The position numbers and the translations under genes were made by a program. Shown one piece after another: positions 1-9,011 of a stretch of 64,000 nucleotides of DNA. The notes under the pieces were generated by a model. It ran no database searches. It worked only from the letters and a program-made list of their open reading frames with translations, and was not told the DNA's origin. The DNA comes from Pseudomonas putida (GTDB taxonomy: Bacteria; Pseudomonadota; Gammaproteobacteria; Pseudomonadales; Pseudomonadaceae). Within the stretch, counting starts at the first letter, position 1, and each line of letters begins with the position of its first letter. The DNA is taken from the NCBI GenBank assembly GCA_041879295.1, contig CP047152.1, forward strand, positions 1,741,501 to 1,805,500, read 5' to 3'.

Positions 1-354
1 GCTCATGGCCAAATGCGCCGCGCAGTTACGGCTGAGAATGTAGTCGGTGCGGGGCTTTCGCGATGATGGCGTGCTCTTCTTTACCACCTCCGAATAATGC
101 CCGAACTCGTCCATTATTCTTGCTGCGCCGCGAGAGACCCATTTGTCGAAACGGGCTTCGGGTCTGCCTATTTTCTCCCAGAGCCTCCGAGCATCAATAC
201 ACGGCTCTGTTCTGCTCTCGACGAATGGCAGTATCCGGCGAACCCGGATCATCCTCTCGGCCTGTTCGTCGGTGAAGCCAAGAGTCTGCATGACGTGCTT
301 CGGACAATCAGCCGGGGTGTAGTTGAAGGACTTGCCAGTTCGTTTGCTTTTCAT
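1..354 (-). CDS. AntA/AntB-type phage antirepressor, partial (runs off the left edge)
   Basis: The minus strand is open from an ATG at 354 to the first base, giving the first 118 residues of a protein whose end lies outside the window. A segment near residues 43-60 (LPFVESRTEPCIDARRLWEK) is followed by RFDKWVSR and later DYILSRNCAAHLAMS. This order matches AntA/AntB antirepressors, where a target-recognition segment is followed by a 'Y-L-S-x-x-x-A-x-x-L-A-M' block. Such proteins relieve phage repression in the cytoplasm. An AAGGA lies about 11 bases before the ATG. No phage structural gene is visible here, so this could be the edge of a prophage or of a satellite or island. The family call is from motif recall and the C-terminus cannot be seen. 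Confidence 0.6.
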   Translation of the reverse strand, partial: MKSKRTGKSFNYTPADCPKHVMQTLGFTDEQAERMIRVRRILPFVESRTEPCIDARRLWEKIGRPEARFDKWVSRGAARIMDEFGHYSEVVKKSTPSSRKPRTDYILSRNCAAHLAMS

Positions 355-1378
355 GGCGTAGATGTTCCTTTTTGTTCAGCCGTCAGAGTCCCTTCCATCC
401 ATGCCACCAGCTCCCATCTACAAGGGAAACACGGACGGCTCGGACGGCTGGACAAAACGGGCTGGGTTTGAAGGGGGATCTGCAAGGGATGCAGGGTTGA
501 TGCTTGGTGACTTGCTCAGGAGTTCCCCGGTTCCTGGATGCCATCCATGGGCCAAAGCCTGGGCAGCAGTGGTTGCCTAGGTCGTTACTGTGCTGAGGCC
601 AGGGCTGATGGATGGCAGAGGCGAATGGGGAAACTCCTGGGCGGAGTCATCTGGAGGTACATAAAGATGAGCGAGCGGTGGACTGACAGAGAGGCCTGAG
701 CTTCCTGACAACCACTGACGGGGATGATCACTGCATCAAGAGCAACTTGCGGTGCAGCTTGAAGAGCATCTACCAGTGTCCCCGCAAGACAGGCTTGATG
801 CTGTCTCATTGCTTCGTTCTTCATTGATGGATTGATGGTAATGACCATGGATGAAGGACAGCTCAAAGACACTCATAGAGTGGCTTCGCCATCCACCGCT
901 ACACCCCGCAAGTCATCGCAGGTAGCCAGCCTCGACTGGGTGCCATCACCTCCCAGCCAGCTATGTCAGGTTCGTCATCACCCGTGACTGCTGGCCGATT
1001 GGTCGGGGCAGTGAGAGGGGCTGTACGCCTGAAGCTCAAAGTAGCAGTAGGTACTCGGCGGTCGCCTCGCTGGGCTGTTTCCTTTCCCTGGCTCAATCAG
1101 TCCCTCCGGCTGTTTGCCAGAGCTGCTGATCGAGCGTCATGGTTGGGGATCGAGCGTGCGAGATTACGCGTTCTTTCCTCCATAACTGTGTGTTAATCGA
1201 TCATCGCCGAACGTGCTGCGATCTTGCTGATATAGCGTTTGTGGCAAGTCGGCTGCTTTTCTCTGGTAGTAGAGCGCGTGATGGCACTCTGGTCTGCTCC
1301 GGTTATAGCCATGCGTTTGATCGGCTCTCGTATGTAGTAAGCTCTCGGCATTTCTGTATTACTGCGTGGAGATGTGCC
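355..1378. other. About 1 kb without a recognisable gene
   Basis: Open frames here are short and overlap on both strands. None has a familiar motif together with a convincing ribosome binding site. The 95-codon minus-strand frame at 585-872 and the extension of the hsdM frame back to 1139 look like chance openings. The stretch presumably holds the promoters for the leftward antirepressor gene and the rightward hsd operon, but I see no clear consensus hexamers. Confidence 0.5.
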
Positions 1379-2941
1379 TTGGTCACTGGAGATGTAGAGA
1401 AGCGTTTGTGGGCTGTAGCTGACCAACTATGGGCCAACACAGGGCTGAGGCCGGGGGAGTTCTCGGTGCCTGTTCTGGGGCTGATCTTCCTGCGTTATGC
1501 GGAGAAGATGTACGCCGCTGCTGAAGAGAAGCTGGGGCCGATTGGTTCTGGTGGTCGCCGCAAGGTCAGCAAAGATGACTATCTGGCCGAGGGCGTGATC
1601 TTTCAGCCAGAGAAGGCCCGCTTCTCCTATCTGCAGACCCTCACCGAGGGCGATGTCATCGGGTTGGCGATCAACGAAGCCATGAAGGCCGTTGAGGAGG
1701 AGAACGTCGACCTCAAGGGCGCTCTGCCTCGCAACTACGTCCAGCTTGGCAACAAGGTGCTGCTGGAGCTGATCAAGCTGCTTGGCCCGGTGGATCTCAG
1801 TGGGGACGCTTTCGGCAAAGTCTATGAGTACTTCCTGGGCAACTTCGCGCTGAAGGAAGGCCAAAAGGGCGGTGTCTTCTATACCCCAGAGTCCATCGTA
1901 AAGCTGATCGTCGAGATCATCGAGCCGTTCCACGGGCGGATCTTCGACCCGGCTTGTGGTTCGGGCGGTATGTTCGCCCAGTCGGCTGACTTCGTTAAGC
2001 GTCACCACAAGACGGCGATGGAAGAAATCTCCATCTTCGGCACCGAGAAAGAGCAGGTCACGGTCAATCTGAACAAGATGAACCTGGCTGTGCATGGCCT
2101 GTCGGGTGATGTGCGTATCGCCAACACCTACTACGAAGACCCGCATGAGGCCGTTACTCGTGATGGCGGGCGCTTCGATTTCGTTATGGCCAATCCGCCG
2201 TTCAACGTATCGGGTGTCGATAAGGAGCGTCTTGAGGGGGATCTGCGGTTCCCGTTCGGTGTACCGAAGACCGACAACGCCAACTACCTCTGGATCCAGC
2301 TCTTTTACGCATCGCTAAACAAGAATGGCCGTGCTGGTTTCGTAATGGCGAACTCGGCAGGTGATGCAAGAGGCAGCGAGCAGGTGATTCGGCAGAAGCT
2401 CATCGAGAGCGGTGCAGTCGATGTGATCGTTTCGGTCGGCTCGAACTTCTTCTACACCGTGACCCTGCCTTGCACGCTGTGGTTCTTTGACCGGGCGAAG
2501 GAGCGCGATGCAGAGAGAGCAGACAAGGTTCTGTTTATTGACGCTCGCCACATCTACCGGCAGATCGACCGGGCACACCGTGACTTCAAGCCTGAACAGA
2601 TCGAGTTTCTCGCCAACATCGTGCGCCTGTATCGAGGTGAGGCTCCAGAGCTAGACCAGGGAAGTGCTGAGTTGCTCGCTGAAAGAGGACTGGGCAAGGG
2701 CTACGTGGATGTGCCGGGTTTATGCAAGGTTGCTTCTCGCGAGCTGATTGAGTCTCAGGGCTGGTCGCTGAACCCTGGGCGATACGTGGGTGCTGCTGCA
2801 AGAGAAGTGGAAGATGTGGACTTCACTGAGCGATTAGAGGAGTTGGCTGAAGAACTGGAGGTTCTGAATGCTGAGTCACGAGAACTCGAGTTGAGAATTG
2901 CAGATAACATTGCAGTGATCTTCGATGGAGCATCCGCATGA
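1379..2941 (+). CDS. hsdM: Type I restriction-modification system DNA methyltransferase subunit
   Basis: HsdM carries out S-adenosylmethionine-dependent adenine N6 methylation. It pairs with HsdS to form the methylase and with HsdR to form the restriction complex. The N-terminal helical bundle ([20 protein letters not shown]) is followed by the SAM motif [10 protein letters not shown] near residue 190 and the catalytic NPPF near 271. The frame is open back to 1139, but homology begins only at [11 protein letters not shown] therefore chose the TTG at 1379, which has GGAG at 1368-1371 with a 7-base gap and gives 520 residues, normal for the family. The stop overlaps the hsdS start (ATGA). No key motif is missing. 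Confidence 0.93.
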   Translation: MVTGDVEKRLWAVADQLWANTGLRPGEFSVPVLGLIFLRYAEKMYAAAEEKLGPIGSGGRRKVSKDDYLAEGVIFQPEKARFSYLQTLTEGDVIGLAINEAMKAVEEENVDLKGALPRNYVQLGNKVLLELIKLLGPVDLSGDAFGKVYEYFLGNFALKEGQKGGVFYTPESIVKLIVEIIEPFHGRIFDPACGSGGMFAQSADFVKRHHKTAMEEISIFGTEKEQVTVNLNKMNLAVHGLSGDVRIANTYYEDPHEAVTRDGGRFDFVMANPPFNVSGVDKERLEGDLRFPFGVPKTDNANYLWIQLFYASLNKNGRAGFVMANSAGDARGSEQVIRQKLIESGAVDVIVSVGSNFFYTVTLPCTLWFFDRAKERDAERADKVLFIDARHIYRQIDRAHRDFKPEQIEFLANIVRLYRGEAPELDQGSAELLAERGLGKGYVDVPGLCKVASRELIESQGWSLNPGRYVGAAAREVEDVDFTERLEELAEELEVLNAESRELELRIADNIAVIFDGASA

Positions 2942-4203
2942 CTGTAGGTGCTTCTTGGAAGGAGGTTACTCTAGAGGATCATGTTGATTTAGTAGTGGGG
3001 TACGCGTTTAAAAGCTCTGGCTATACAGACGACGAAAGCGATGTGCGTCTCCTGCGTGGCGACAATGTTGCTCAGGGAGAGCTGCGTTGGGATAAGGCTA
3101 AAAGATGGCCTGTCGCTGATTACCAGAGATACGAGGCGTTTCATCTTAGGGAGGGGGACATAATACTCGCAATGGATCGACCTTGGATCAGTGCGGGCCT
3201 AAAGTATGCCAGGGTTAAGCGCAAGGATACTCCCTCACTCCTTGTTCAGCGAGTTGCGCGTCTTCGTGGTACTGAAAGTCTTAAGACGGATTACCTACGC
3301 TGCGTTATCGGTAGCGCTGATTTTACCGACTATGTTCTCTCAATTCTGACTGGCGTAAACATCCCGCATATAAGCGCAAAGGATATTAAGCGGTTTAGAT
3401 TTTTGCTGCCTCCAGTGGCGACTCAGGAAAGGATCTCAAGGGTTATAACTAGTTACGACGATCTCATCGAAAACAACACGCGCCGCATCGAGATCCTCGA
3501 AGAAATGGCGCGGCGGTTGTACGAGGAGTGGTTCGTTCAGTTTCGCTTTCCGGGGCACGAGGGTGTGAAGTTCAAGGAGAGTGAGCTTGGGCTGATTCCT
3601 GAAGACTGGAAGGTGTCAACTCTTGATGAGTTTGGTGAAATCATCACTGGCAAAACACCTAGCAAGAATAATTCAGAGTTTTTTGGTGGGGTCGTTCCTT
3701 TTATTAAACTCCCTGACATGCATGGCAATACTTTCATAATTGAAACCTCCGAAAGGCTTTCGGAGGAAGGGGTGAGCTCTCAAAAAACGAAAACCATACC
3801 GCCTGGCTCCATATGCGTTAGCTGTATCGGCACTGCTGGGGTGGTGGTTATTACTTCGGAGCCCTCTCAGACTAATCAACAGATAAACTCTATTGTTCCT
3901 CGCGCTCCAGGCTTGCGGGAGTTTTTGTTTTTTTCAGCTACGGCGCTGAAGGAAAAAATAAACAACTATGGAGCTACGGGCGCGACAATGACTAACCTTA
4001 GTCGCGGAAAGTTCGCTTCTCTGCAAGTTGTTGAGCCAAAAGAGGATTTGCTGTGCGGTTACAACAAGTTAGCAGCTCCGTTGTTTGATAAGATCCTTTG
4101 TTTGCAAAAAGCTAACCGTAACCTCCGAGCCCAGCGAGACCTGCTCCTTCCCAAGCTAATCTCCGGTGAGATCGACGTATCCGATATCCCCATGCCGACC
4201 TAA
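2938..4203 (+). CDS. hsdS: Type I restriction-modification system specificity subunit
   Basis: HsdS sets the two half-sites of the recognition sequence for methylation and restriction. The 421 residues show two target recognition domains (about 1-155 and 215-365). They are separated by the central conserved helix region with [20 protein letters not shown], and the C-terminus has the matching distal helix ([20 protein letters not shown]). The second half begins [12 protein letters not shown], a usual TRD opening. Base composition is visibly more AT-rich than in hsdM and hsdR, especially in the TRDs, as is common for these exchangeable domains. The start overlaps the end of hsdM by four bases, so translation is probably coupled. 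The recognition sequence cannot be read from the protein alone. Confidence 0.93.
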   Translation: MTVGASWKEVTLEDHVDLVVGYAFKSSGYTDDESDVRLLRGDNVAQGELRWDKAKRWPVADYQRYEAFHLREGDIILAMDRPWISAGLKYARVKRKDTPSLLVQRVARLRGTESLKTDYLRCVIGSADFTDYVLSILTGVNIPHISAKDIKRFRFLLPPVATQERISRVITSYDDLIENNTRRIEILEEMARRLYEEWFVQFRFPGHEGVKFKESELGLIPEDWKVSTLDEFGEIITGKTPSKNNSEFFGGVVPFIKLPDMHGNTFIIETSERLSEEGVSSQKTKTIPPGSICVSCIGTAGVVVITSEPSQTNQQINSIVPRAPGLREFLFFSATALKEKINNYGATGATMTNLSRGKFASLQVVEPKEDLLCGYNKLAAPLFDKILCLQKANRNLRAQRDLLLPKLISGEIDVSDIPMPT

Positions 4204-4218
4204 AAGGAGTTCAGGCGC

Positions 4219-7200
4219 ATGAGTCCAGCAGCACCACATTCGCACGACTATTCCGAGGACACGCTGGTCGAGCAGCCAGCCATCGCGCTGTTCGAGTCTC
4301 TCGGCTGGGAAACTGGGAACCTCTACGCAGAGTGGACAGGTAGTTCCTCCAGCGAAGGACGCCAGACCCAGCAGGATGTGGTGCTGGAGGATCGTCTGCG
4401 GGCCGCACTCAGCAAGCTCAACCCTGATCTGCCTAGCGAGGCCATCAATCTGGTGGTCGAGGAGTTGGCCCGAGATCGCTCCAAGCTGCTGCCGGTGAAC
4501 GCCAATCAGCAGGTCTATCGGCTGCTGAAGGATGGGGTGCCTGTCCCTGTCACCGATGAGCACGGGCATAACACGCTTAAGGTGGCCAAGGTCATCGACT
4601 GGGGCAATGTCGAGGAGAACGACTTCTTCCTCGCCTCCCAGTTCTGGGTGAAAGGGGATTACCACACCCGGCGCACCGACCTGCTGGGTTTCGTGAACGG
4701 TATTCCGCTGTTGTTCCTTGAGCTGAAGGCAACGCACAAGACGCTCAAGGCCGCCTACGACGACAACCTCACCGACTACCGGACTGTCATCCCGCAGCTC
4801 TTCACCTATAACGGCGCACTGATGCTGTCTAACGGTTCTCAGACGGTGGTGGGTAGTACCTTCTCGCCGTGGGAGCATTTGTTCGAGTGGAAGCGGATCA
4901 ACGATGAGGGTGAGAAGGGCGTTGTCTCCCTGGAGACGGCCATCAGAGGCATCGGTGAGCCTTCCAGGCTGCTGGATATCGTCGAGAACTTCACCGTGTT
5001 CGAGGATGTGGCTGGGGGCGTGATCAAGAAGATCGCCAAGAATCACCAGTACCTGGGCGTCAATAAGGCCATCGCTGAGGTCTGGCGCACCAAGGATCGG
5101 CCCAAGGATCAGGCCGGGCGGCTTGGCGTCTTCTGGCACACCCAAGGCTCAGGCAAGTCTCTGTCGATGGTCTTCTTCGCTCAGAAGATCCTTCGCAAGA
5201 TCCCAGGCAACTGGACGTTCGTGATCGTCACCGACCGCAACGAACTGGACGAGCAAATCTACAAGACCTTCGCTGCCACAGGCGCGGTGGGTGAGGTCGA
5301 GGCTCATGCCACCAGCGGCGCTCACCTCAAGCAGTTGCTCAGTGAAGACCACCGCTACGTCTTCACGTTGATCCAGAAGTTCGGCACGAAGAAAGGCGAG
5401 GTCTACCCGCAGCTCTCTGACCGCCAGGACATCATCGTCATCACCGACGAAGCTCACCGTTCCCAGTACGACACGCTGGCCATGAACATGAGGACGGCAC
5501 TCCCCAATGCCGCCTTCCTGGGCTTCACCGGGACGCCACTGATGGCTGGTGAGGAGAAGACCAAAGAGGTCTTCGGTGACTACATCTCGGTCTATGACTT
5601 CGGCCAGTCCATCGCTGACGGTGCCACGGTTCCCCTGTATTACGAGAACCGCATTCCCGAGATGCAGCTCATCAATGAGAACCTCAACGAGGACATGGCG
5701 GCGCTACTCGAAGAGGCCGAGCTGGACGAGGAGCAGGAGCGCAAGGTTGAGCAGGTCTTCGCCCGTGAGTACCACCTGATCACCCGAGAGGATCGCCTTG
5801 AAGCCATCGCCAAGGATCTGGTGAACCATTTCGTTGGTCGTGGTTACCAGGGCAAGGCCATGCTGGTGTGCATCGACAAGGCCACCGCCGTCCGCATGTA
5901 CAACAAGGTTCAGGATCACTGGAAGACGTATCTGGCTGACCTGAAAGCTCAACTTGCAAAGGCTCCCAAGGAGCAGCAAGAAGAGTTGCGGCACAAGATC
6001 CAGGTGATGACATCGACCGACATGGCGGTGGTCGTCTCCCAAGGTCAGAACGAGGTGAAGGAGCTAGCCGATAAAGGGCTGGATATCCTCCCGCACCGTA
6101 AGCGCATGAATGAAGAGAACCTGGGCGAGAAGTTCAAGGACTCGAAGGATCCGCTGCGGTTGGTCTTCGTGTGCGCCATGTGGATCACCGGCTTTGATGT
6201 GCCGTCTTGCTCGACCATCTACCTCGACAAACCGATGAAGAACCACACCCTGATGCAGACCATCGCTCGGGCCAACCGGAAGTATCCGGGCAAGGAGGCG
6301 GGGCTGATCGTCGACTATGTGGGGGTCTTCCGTAAGCTGCAGGAAGCCTTGGCGATCTACGGTGGGGCTTCTTCTGGTGAAGGCAGTGAGGGTGAGCCAA
6401 TCAAGAACAAGGCCGAGCTGGTCGAGTACTTGAAGCACCTGCTTGCCAGGGGGATCTCGTTCTTGTCTGAGCACGGTGTGAATGCCCAGGCCATCAAGGA
6501 TGCTCAAGGCTTCGAGAAGGTGGCCAAACTGGATGATGCGGTTGAGCAACTCATTGCCAATGAGGAAACCAAGAACAGCTTCATGAGCCAGGCCCGGATT
6601 GTGTCTCGGGTTTACAGGGCGATTCTTCCCGATCCTGATGCCAATGAGCTTGCTGCTGACGCTGTGCTGATCTCCGTGATTGCTCAGAAGATCAAGGCAC
6701 TTGCCCCTCCCGTCGACATCTCCGAGGTGATGCAGCAGGTCGAGGAATTGCTGGATCGCTCCATCGCTCCGGTGCCTTACATCATCAAGGAAGACGACGA
6801 TCAGCCACTGCATGACCTTAGCCAGATCGACTTCGAGAAGCTCAAGGAGAAGTTCAATCAGGGACGCAAACGCACCGAGGCCGAGAAGCTCCGGGCCTTG
6901 CTGAGCATGAAACTGGAAACCATGCTGACCGAGAACCCCACTCGCAAGGACTTCATGGAGAAGTTCCAGAAGCTGATCGACGCCTACAACTCTGGCAGCC
7001 TGAACATCGAGGTGTTCTTCAAGGAGCTGGTGGATCTGACTGCTGATCTGCAGGTCGAGGATCAACGAGCTATCCGCGAGAACCTCTCCGAGGAAGAGCT
7101 GGCTCTGTTCGACATCCTGACCAAGCCAGTACCTGAGCTTGCGGAGAAGGAAAAGGCGCAGGTGAAGAAGGTCTGCAAGGAGCTTCTGGAGACCCTGAAG

Positions 7201-7401
7201 GCCGAGAAGCTGGTGCTCGACTGGCGCAAGAAAGACAGAGCCAGGAGTGATGTGCGGCGCACTCTGGAGATCGTCTTCGACCGGGGCTTGCCTGAGAGCT
7301 ACGACGAGGGGATCTACAACGAGAAGTGCGAGCTGGCCTTCCACCACATCTTCACGAGCTACTACGGGGCTGGTGAGAGCGTGTACTCGGCCATGCGGTA
7401 A
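4219..7401 (+). CDS. hsdR: Type I restriction endonuclease, motor subunit
   Basis: HsdR supplies the DNA translocase and nuclease of the type I complex. Of its 1060 residues, the first ~250 hold the nuclease domain (RTDLLGFVNGIPLLFLELKA near 152-171, where LELK carries the ExK part of the PD-(D/E)XK site). The SF2 helicase core has Walker A QGSGKS near 310, DEAH near 412 and LGFTGTP about 30 residues later, then the second RecA domain with TGFDVPSCSTIYLDKP and QTIARANR. A long C-terminal helical region binds HsdM. The start has AAGGAG nine bases upstream and sits 15 bases after hsdS, so hsdM-hsdS-hsdR form one operon with all subunits complete. Confidence 0.94.
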   Translation: MSPAAPHSHDYSEDTLVEQPAIALFESLGWETGNLYAEWTGSSSSEGRQTQQDVVLEDRLRAALSKLNPDLPSEAINLVVEELARDRSKLLPVNANQQVYRLLKDGVPVPVTDEHGHNTLKVAKVIDWGNVEENDFFLASQFWVKGDYHTRRTDLLGFVNGIPLLFLELKATHKTLKAAYDDNLTDYRTVIPQLFTYNGALMLSNGSQTVVGSTFSPWEHLFEWKRINDEGEKGVVSLETAIRGIGEPSRLLDIVENFTVFEDVAGGVIKKIAKNHQYLGVNKAIAEVWRTKDRPKDQAGRLGVFWHTQGSGKSLSMVFFAQKILRKIPGNWTFVIVTDRNELDEQIYKTFAATGAVGEVEAHATSGAHLKQLLSEDHRYVFTLIQKFGTKKGEVYPQLSDRQDIIVITDEAHRSQYDTLAMNMRTALPNAAFLGFTGTPLMAGEEKTKEVFGDYISVYDFGQSIADGATVPLYYENRIPEMQLINENLNEDMAALLEEAELDEEQERKVEQVFAREYHLITREDRLEAIAKDLVNHFVGRGYQGKAMLVCIDKATAVRMYNKVQDHWKTYLADLKAQLAKAPKEQQEELRHKIQVMTSTDMAVVVSQGQNEVKELADKGLDILPHRKRMNEENLGEKFKDSKDPLRLVFVCAMWITGFDVPSCSTIYLDKPMKNHTLMQTIARANRKYPGKEAGLIVDYVGVFRKLQEALAIYGGASSGEGSEGEPIKNKAELVEYLKHLLARGISFLSEHGVNAQAIKDAQGFEKVAKLDDAVEQLIANEETKNSFMSQARIVSRVYRAILPDPDANELAADAVLISVIAQKIKALAPPVDISEVMQQVEELLDRSIAPVPYIIKEDDDQPLHDLSQIDFEKLKEKFNQGRKRTEAEKLRALLSMKLETMLTENPTRKDFMEKFQKLIDAYNSGSLNIEVFFKELVDLTADLQVEDQRAIRENLSEEELALFDILTKPVPELAEKEKAQVKKVCKELLETLKAEKLVLDWRKKDRARSDVRRTLEIVFDRGLPESYDEGIYNEKCELAFHHIFTSYYGAGESVYSAMR

Positions 7402-7407
7402 CGGTGC

Positions 7408-7439
7408 TTTGGGGGAGCAAAAAATAATGCACCCCCAAA
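7408..7439. terminator. Stem-loop between convergent hsdR and recombinase genes
   Basis: TTTGGGGG at 7408-7415 pairs perfectly with CCCCCAAA at 7432-7439 across an A-rich 16-base loop. It sits seven bases after the hsdR stop and 14 bases beyond the stop of the convergent recombinase gene, where a bidirectional terminator is expected. There is no long T run, so the role is inferred from position. Confidence 0.45.
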
Positions 7440-7452
7440 CACGCAACCTCGC

Positions 7453-8037
7453 CTATACGGCTGCCCCCTGTGGCACTCGAAGCACCCTGCAAGCCCGCTT
7501 CACGGCAGCCGTTGAAATCCCCCAGTGCTTAGCCGTATCCGCAATGCTAGCCTCGTTCTCCTTCCTCCAGATGGCTACGGCCTGATCATCGATTACCTTC
7601 GGCGCCCCCAGCTTCTTGCCCAGCGCCCTGGCTTGCTCGATCCCGGCCATCTGACGTGCCTTGATATTGGCCCGCTCCAGTTCCGCCACGGCAGCCAGCA
7701 TGGTGAGCATGGCTTTGCCTACCGGGCTGGATAGGTCGAAGCCTTCGCGCATCGAGACCACAGTAACGCCCTTGGCCTTAAGAGCTTCCACTGTCTCCAG
7801 CACGTCGATGGTGTCTCTGCCTAGGCGGTCGATGGCGGCCACGACAACCGTGTCTCCCTTCCTGGCGTAGGCATGGAGTGCCTTGAAGCCCTCCCGTTGC
7901 AGTGCCTTGGTGGCCCCGCTGGTGGCCTCATCGGAGAACCACTCGTTCACATTGAAGCGTTGGCTGATGGCGTGTCGCTGTGCCTCGGTGGTTTGGCCGT
8001 CGGTGCTGACTCGGACGTAGGCAATGGTGGCGGTCAT
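7453..8037 (-). CDS. Small serine recombinase (resolvase/invertase family)
   Basis: This enzyme cuts and rejoins DNA at short sites through a serine-phosphodiester intermediate. The nucleophile is the serine in AYVRVSTDGQ (about residue 11). Further conserved blocks are the AAIDRLGRDT loop, the MLTMLAAVAELERANIKAR dimer helix (E helix) and a C-terminal helix-turn-helix (ADTAKHWGISTAAVKRACR). The frame could start at 8070, but ATG 8037 has AAGGAG with a proper gap and begins at the conserved TIAYVRVS, giving 194 residues, the usual small-resolvase length. It sits next to the hsd operon and may serve movement or inversion within this accessory region; no paired recombination site was identified with certainty. 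Confidence 0.92.
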   Translation of the reverse strand: MTATIAYVRVSTDGQTTEAQRHAISQRFNVNEWFSDEATSGATKALQREGFKALHAYARKGDTVVVAAIDRLGRDTIDVLETVEALKAKGVTVVSMREGFDLSSPVGKAMLTMLAAVAELERANIKARQMAGIEQARALGKKLGAPKVIDDQAVAIWRKENEASIADTAKHWGISTAAVKRACRVLRVPQGAAV

Positions 8038-8502
8038 GGCTGATAGCTCCTTGAACGCTAGGTGGATCACAAAGCTGGCTCAAGATGCTATTGGATGGAT
8101 CATTGAAAATCAACAGTTCTGATCCAGTCGAAGGCTGCAGCGTTTCGTCTGGCTCAAGCTGCGCTCAAGCTGGCTCGGAAGGTACACCTTCTGATCCACT
8201 CCCTTAGTACGCACGGGAACCCATCTCGCGGTCTTGCGGGCTGGTCTGTCCTTCCATCGAGACGCTCTGGCCAGAGCGCGGTACTCGTTCACATGGAAGT
8301 GAGATCGAGGCCCGTGGGGGTCGTCGTGCCCCGGCTCACCCTCGCTGTCGACAGGGAAGCCTGAGCATCGTGTTTGATCGGGGAGGGGTGCCCTGTTTTT
8401 TCAGGCGAGGAGGGGTGGGTACCGGGGGGAATCGAGTGGGACGGCTCGATGGATAGGGGCTCGCATTTTTTGCAAAAAATGGCCGGTGGGGTGTGGCCAA
8501 GT

Positions 8503-8542
8503 GATCCAAAAGGGATCCAGAAGTGATCCGAAACGGTGATCC
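8503..8542. repeat. Four GATCC repeats spaced about one helical turn apart
   Basis: GATCC begins at 8503, 8514, 8525 and 8538, so steps are 11, 11 and 13 bases. Three of the four copies are preceded by TGATCC and the fourth by GGATCC. Spacing close to the DNA helical repeat places all copies on one face, as in binding arrays for initiators, resolvase accessory proteins or silencers. The array lies about 60 bases upstream of the ffs promoter region and about 470 bases upstream of the recombinase start. Function is not known. Confidence 0.5.
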
Positions 8543-8571
8543 AAAGCGCTCCCAAAGGCTCATGCCAGCGC

Positions 8572-8579
8572 TATAGAAT
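8572..8579 (+). promoter_or_regulatory. Candidate -10 element for ffs
   Basis: TATAGAAT lies about 50 bases before the predicted 5' end of mature 4.5S RNA. This fits a short leader trimmed by RNase P, as is known for 4.5S precursors. I see no good -35 hexamer at 17 bases, so the site is tentative. Confidence 0.3.
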
Positions 8580-8628
8580 GTGGTCTCCGATTGATAGTCG
8601 TGCGACGAGCAGAAAACGCTAGAAGTCA

Positions 8629-8748
8629 GGAATGGCGAGGCTTTCAGGCCTTCCCGCATTGATTACCCGTTAACCTGGTCAGGCCCGGAAGGGAGCAGCC
8701 ATAGCGGGAACATCGAGTGCCGGGGTGTGGCTGGTGGGGCCGCCTCCA
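8629..8748 (+). ncRNA. ffs: 4.5S RNA of the signal recognition particle
   Basis: The RNA scaffold of the bacterial SRP binds Ffh and its receptor FtsY for co-translational membrane targeting. The diagnostic apical domain is present: GTTAACCTGGTCAGGCCCGG and then AAGGGAGCAGCCATAGCGGG, with the GGAA tetraloop and the symmetric and asymmetric internal loops that bind Ffh. The 3' arm (GAGTGCCGGGGTGTGGCTGG) can pair with the 5' arm beginning near 8629, including TTCCCGCAT against ATGCCGGG-like bases. End points are estimated from folding by eye to within several bases. The known Pseudomonas position of ffs is close to dnaX; here 7.4 kb of accessory genes separate them. Confidence 0.9.
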
Positions 8749-9011
8749 TTACGCAAGTCCTTAATCTAAAGGTCTTTTCTAGCTCAAAACCTCGAAGTGG
8801 ACCAGTGCCGTAGTACACCTAAGTGGTGGGCTGTGCTTAGCATTCTGGCGTCGTCATCTTGCCTCTCCAATACCCTCTCTGGTTAAGCTAATCTCGGCGC
8901 TATCTTGTCATTCGCTCATGTGGCGTATTCCCCTTGGCTCTTGCAGTGATTTGCAATTGCCAGTACGGCGGCTGTGCTACTAGGATTAGGCATCTGAGCG
9001 AGGAGCGAGAC

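Larger units (their letters stand above)
8038..8628. other. Intergenic region between recombinase and ffs, repeat-rich
   Basis: About 590 bases without a convincing gene. A 60-codon minus-strand frame (8110-8292, beginning MNEYRALARASRW) is possible but matches nothing I recognise. The region holds direct repeats of CTCAAGCTG near 8153-8173 and a phased GATCC array at 8503-8542, listed separately. This is where the regulatory and recombination sites of the recombinase and the promoter of ffs would be expected. Confidence 0.5.

Noticed and set aside
63..580. Three short plus-strand frames at the left edge
   Set aside because: They overlap the antirepressor frame on the other strand, which has a recognisable motif and a ribosome site.
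8629..8748. First impression that ffs is cut by an integrated island at its 5' side
   Set aside because: The 5' arm (CTTCCCGCATTGATTA and outer bases) pairs acceptably with the 3' arm, so the gene appears complete; there is no sign of a truncated copy elsewhere in the window.
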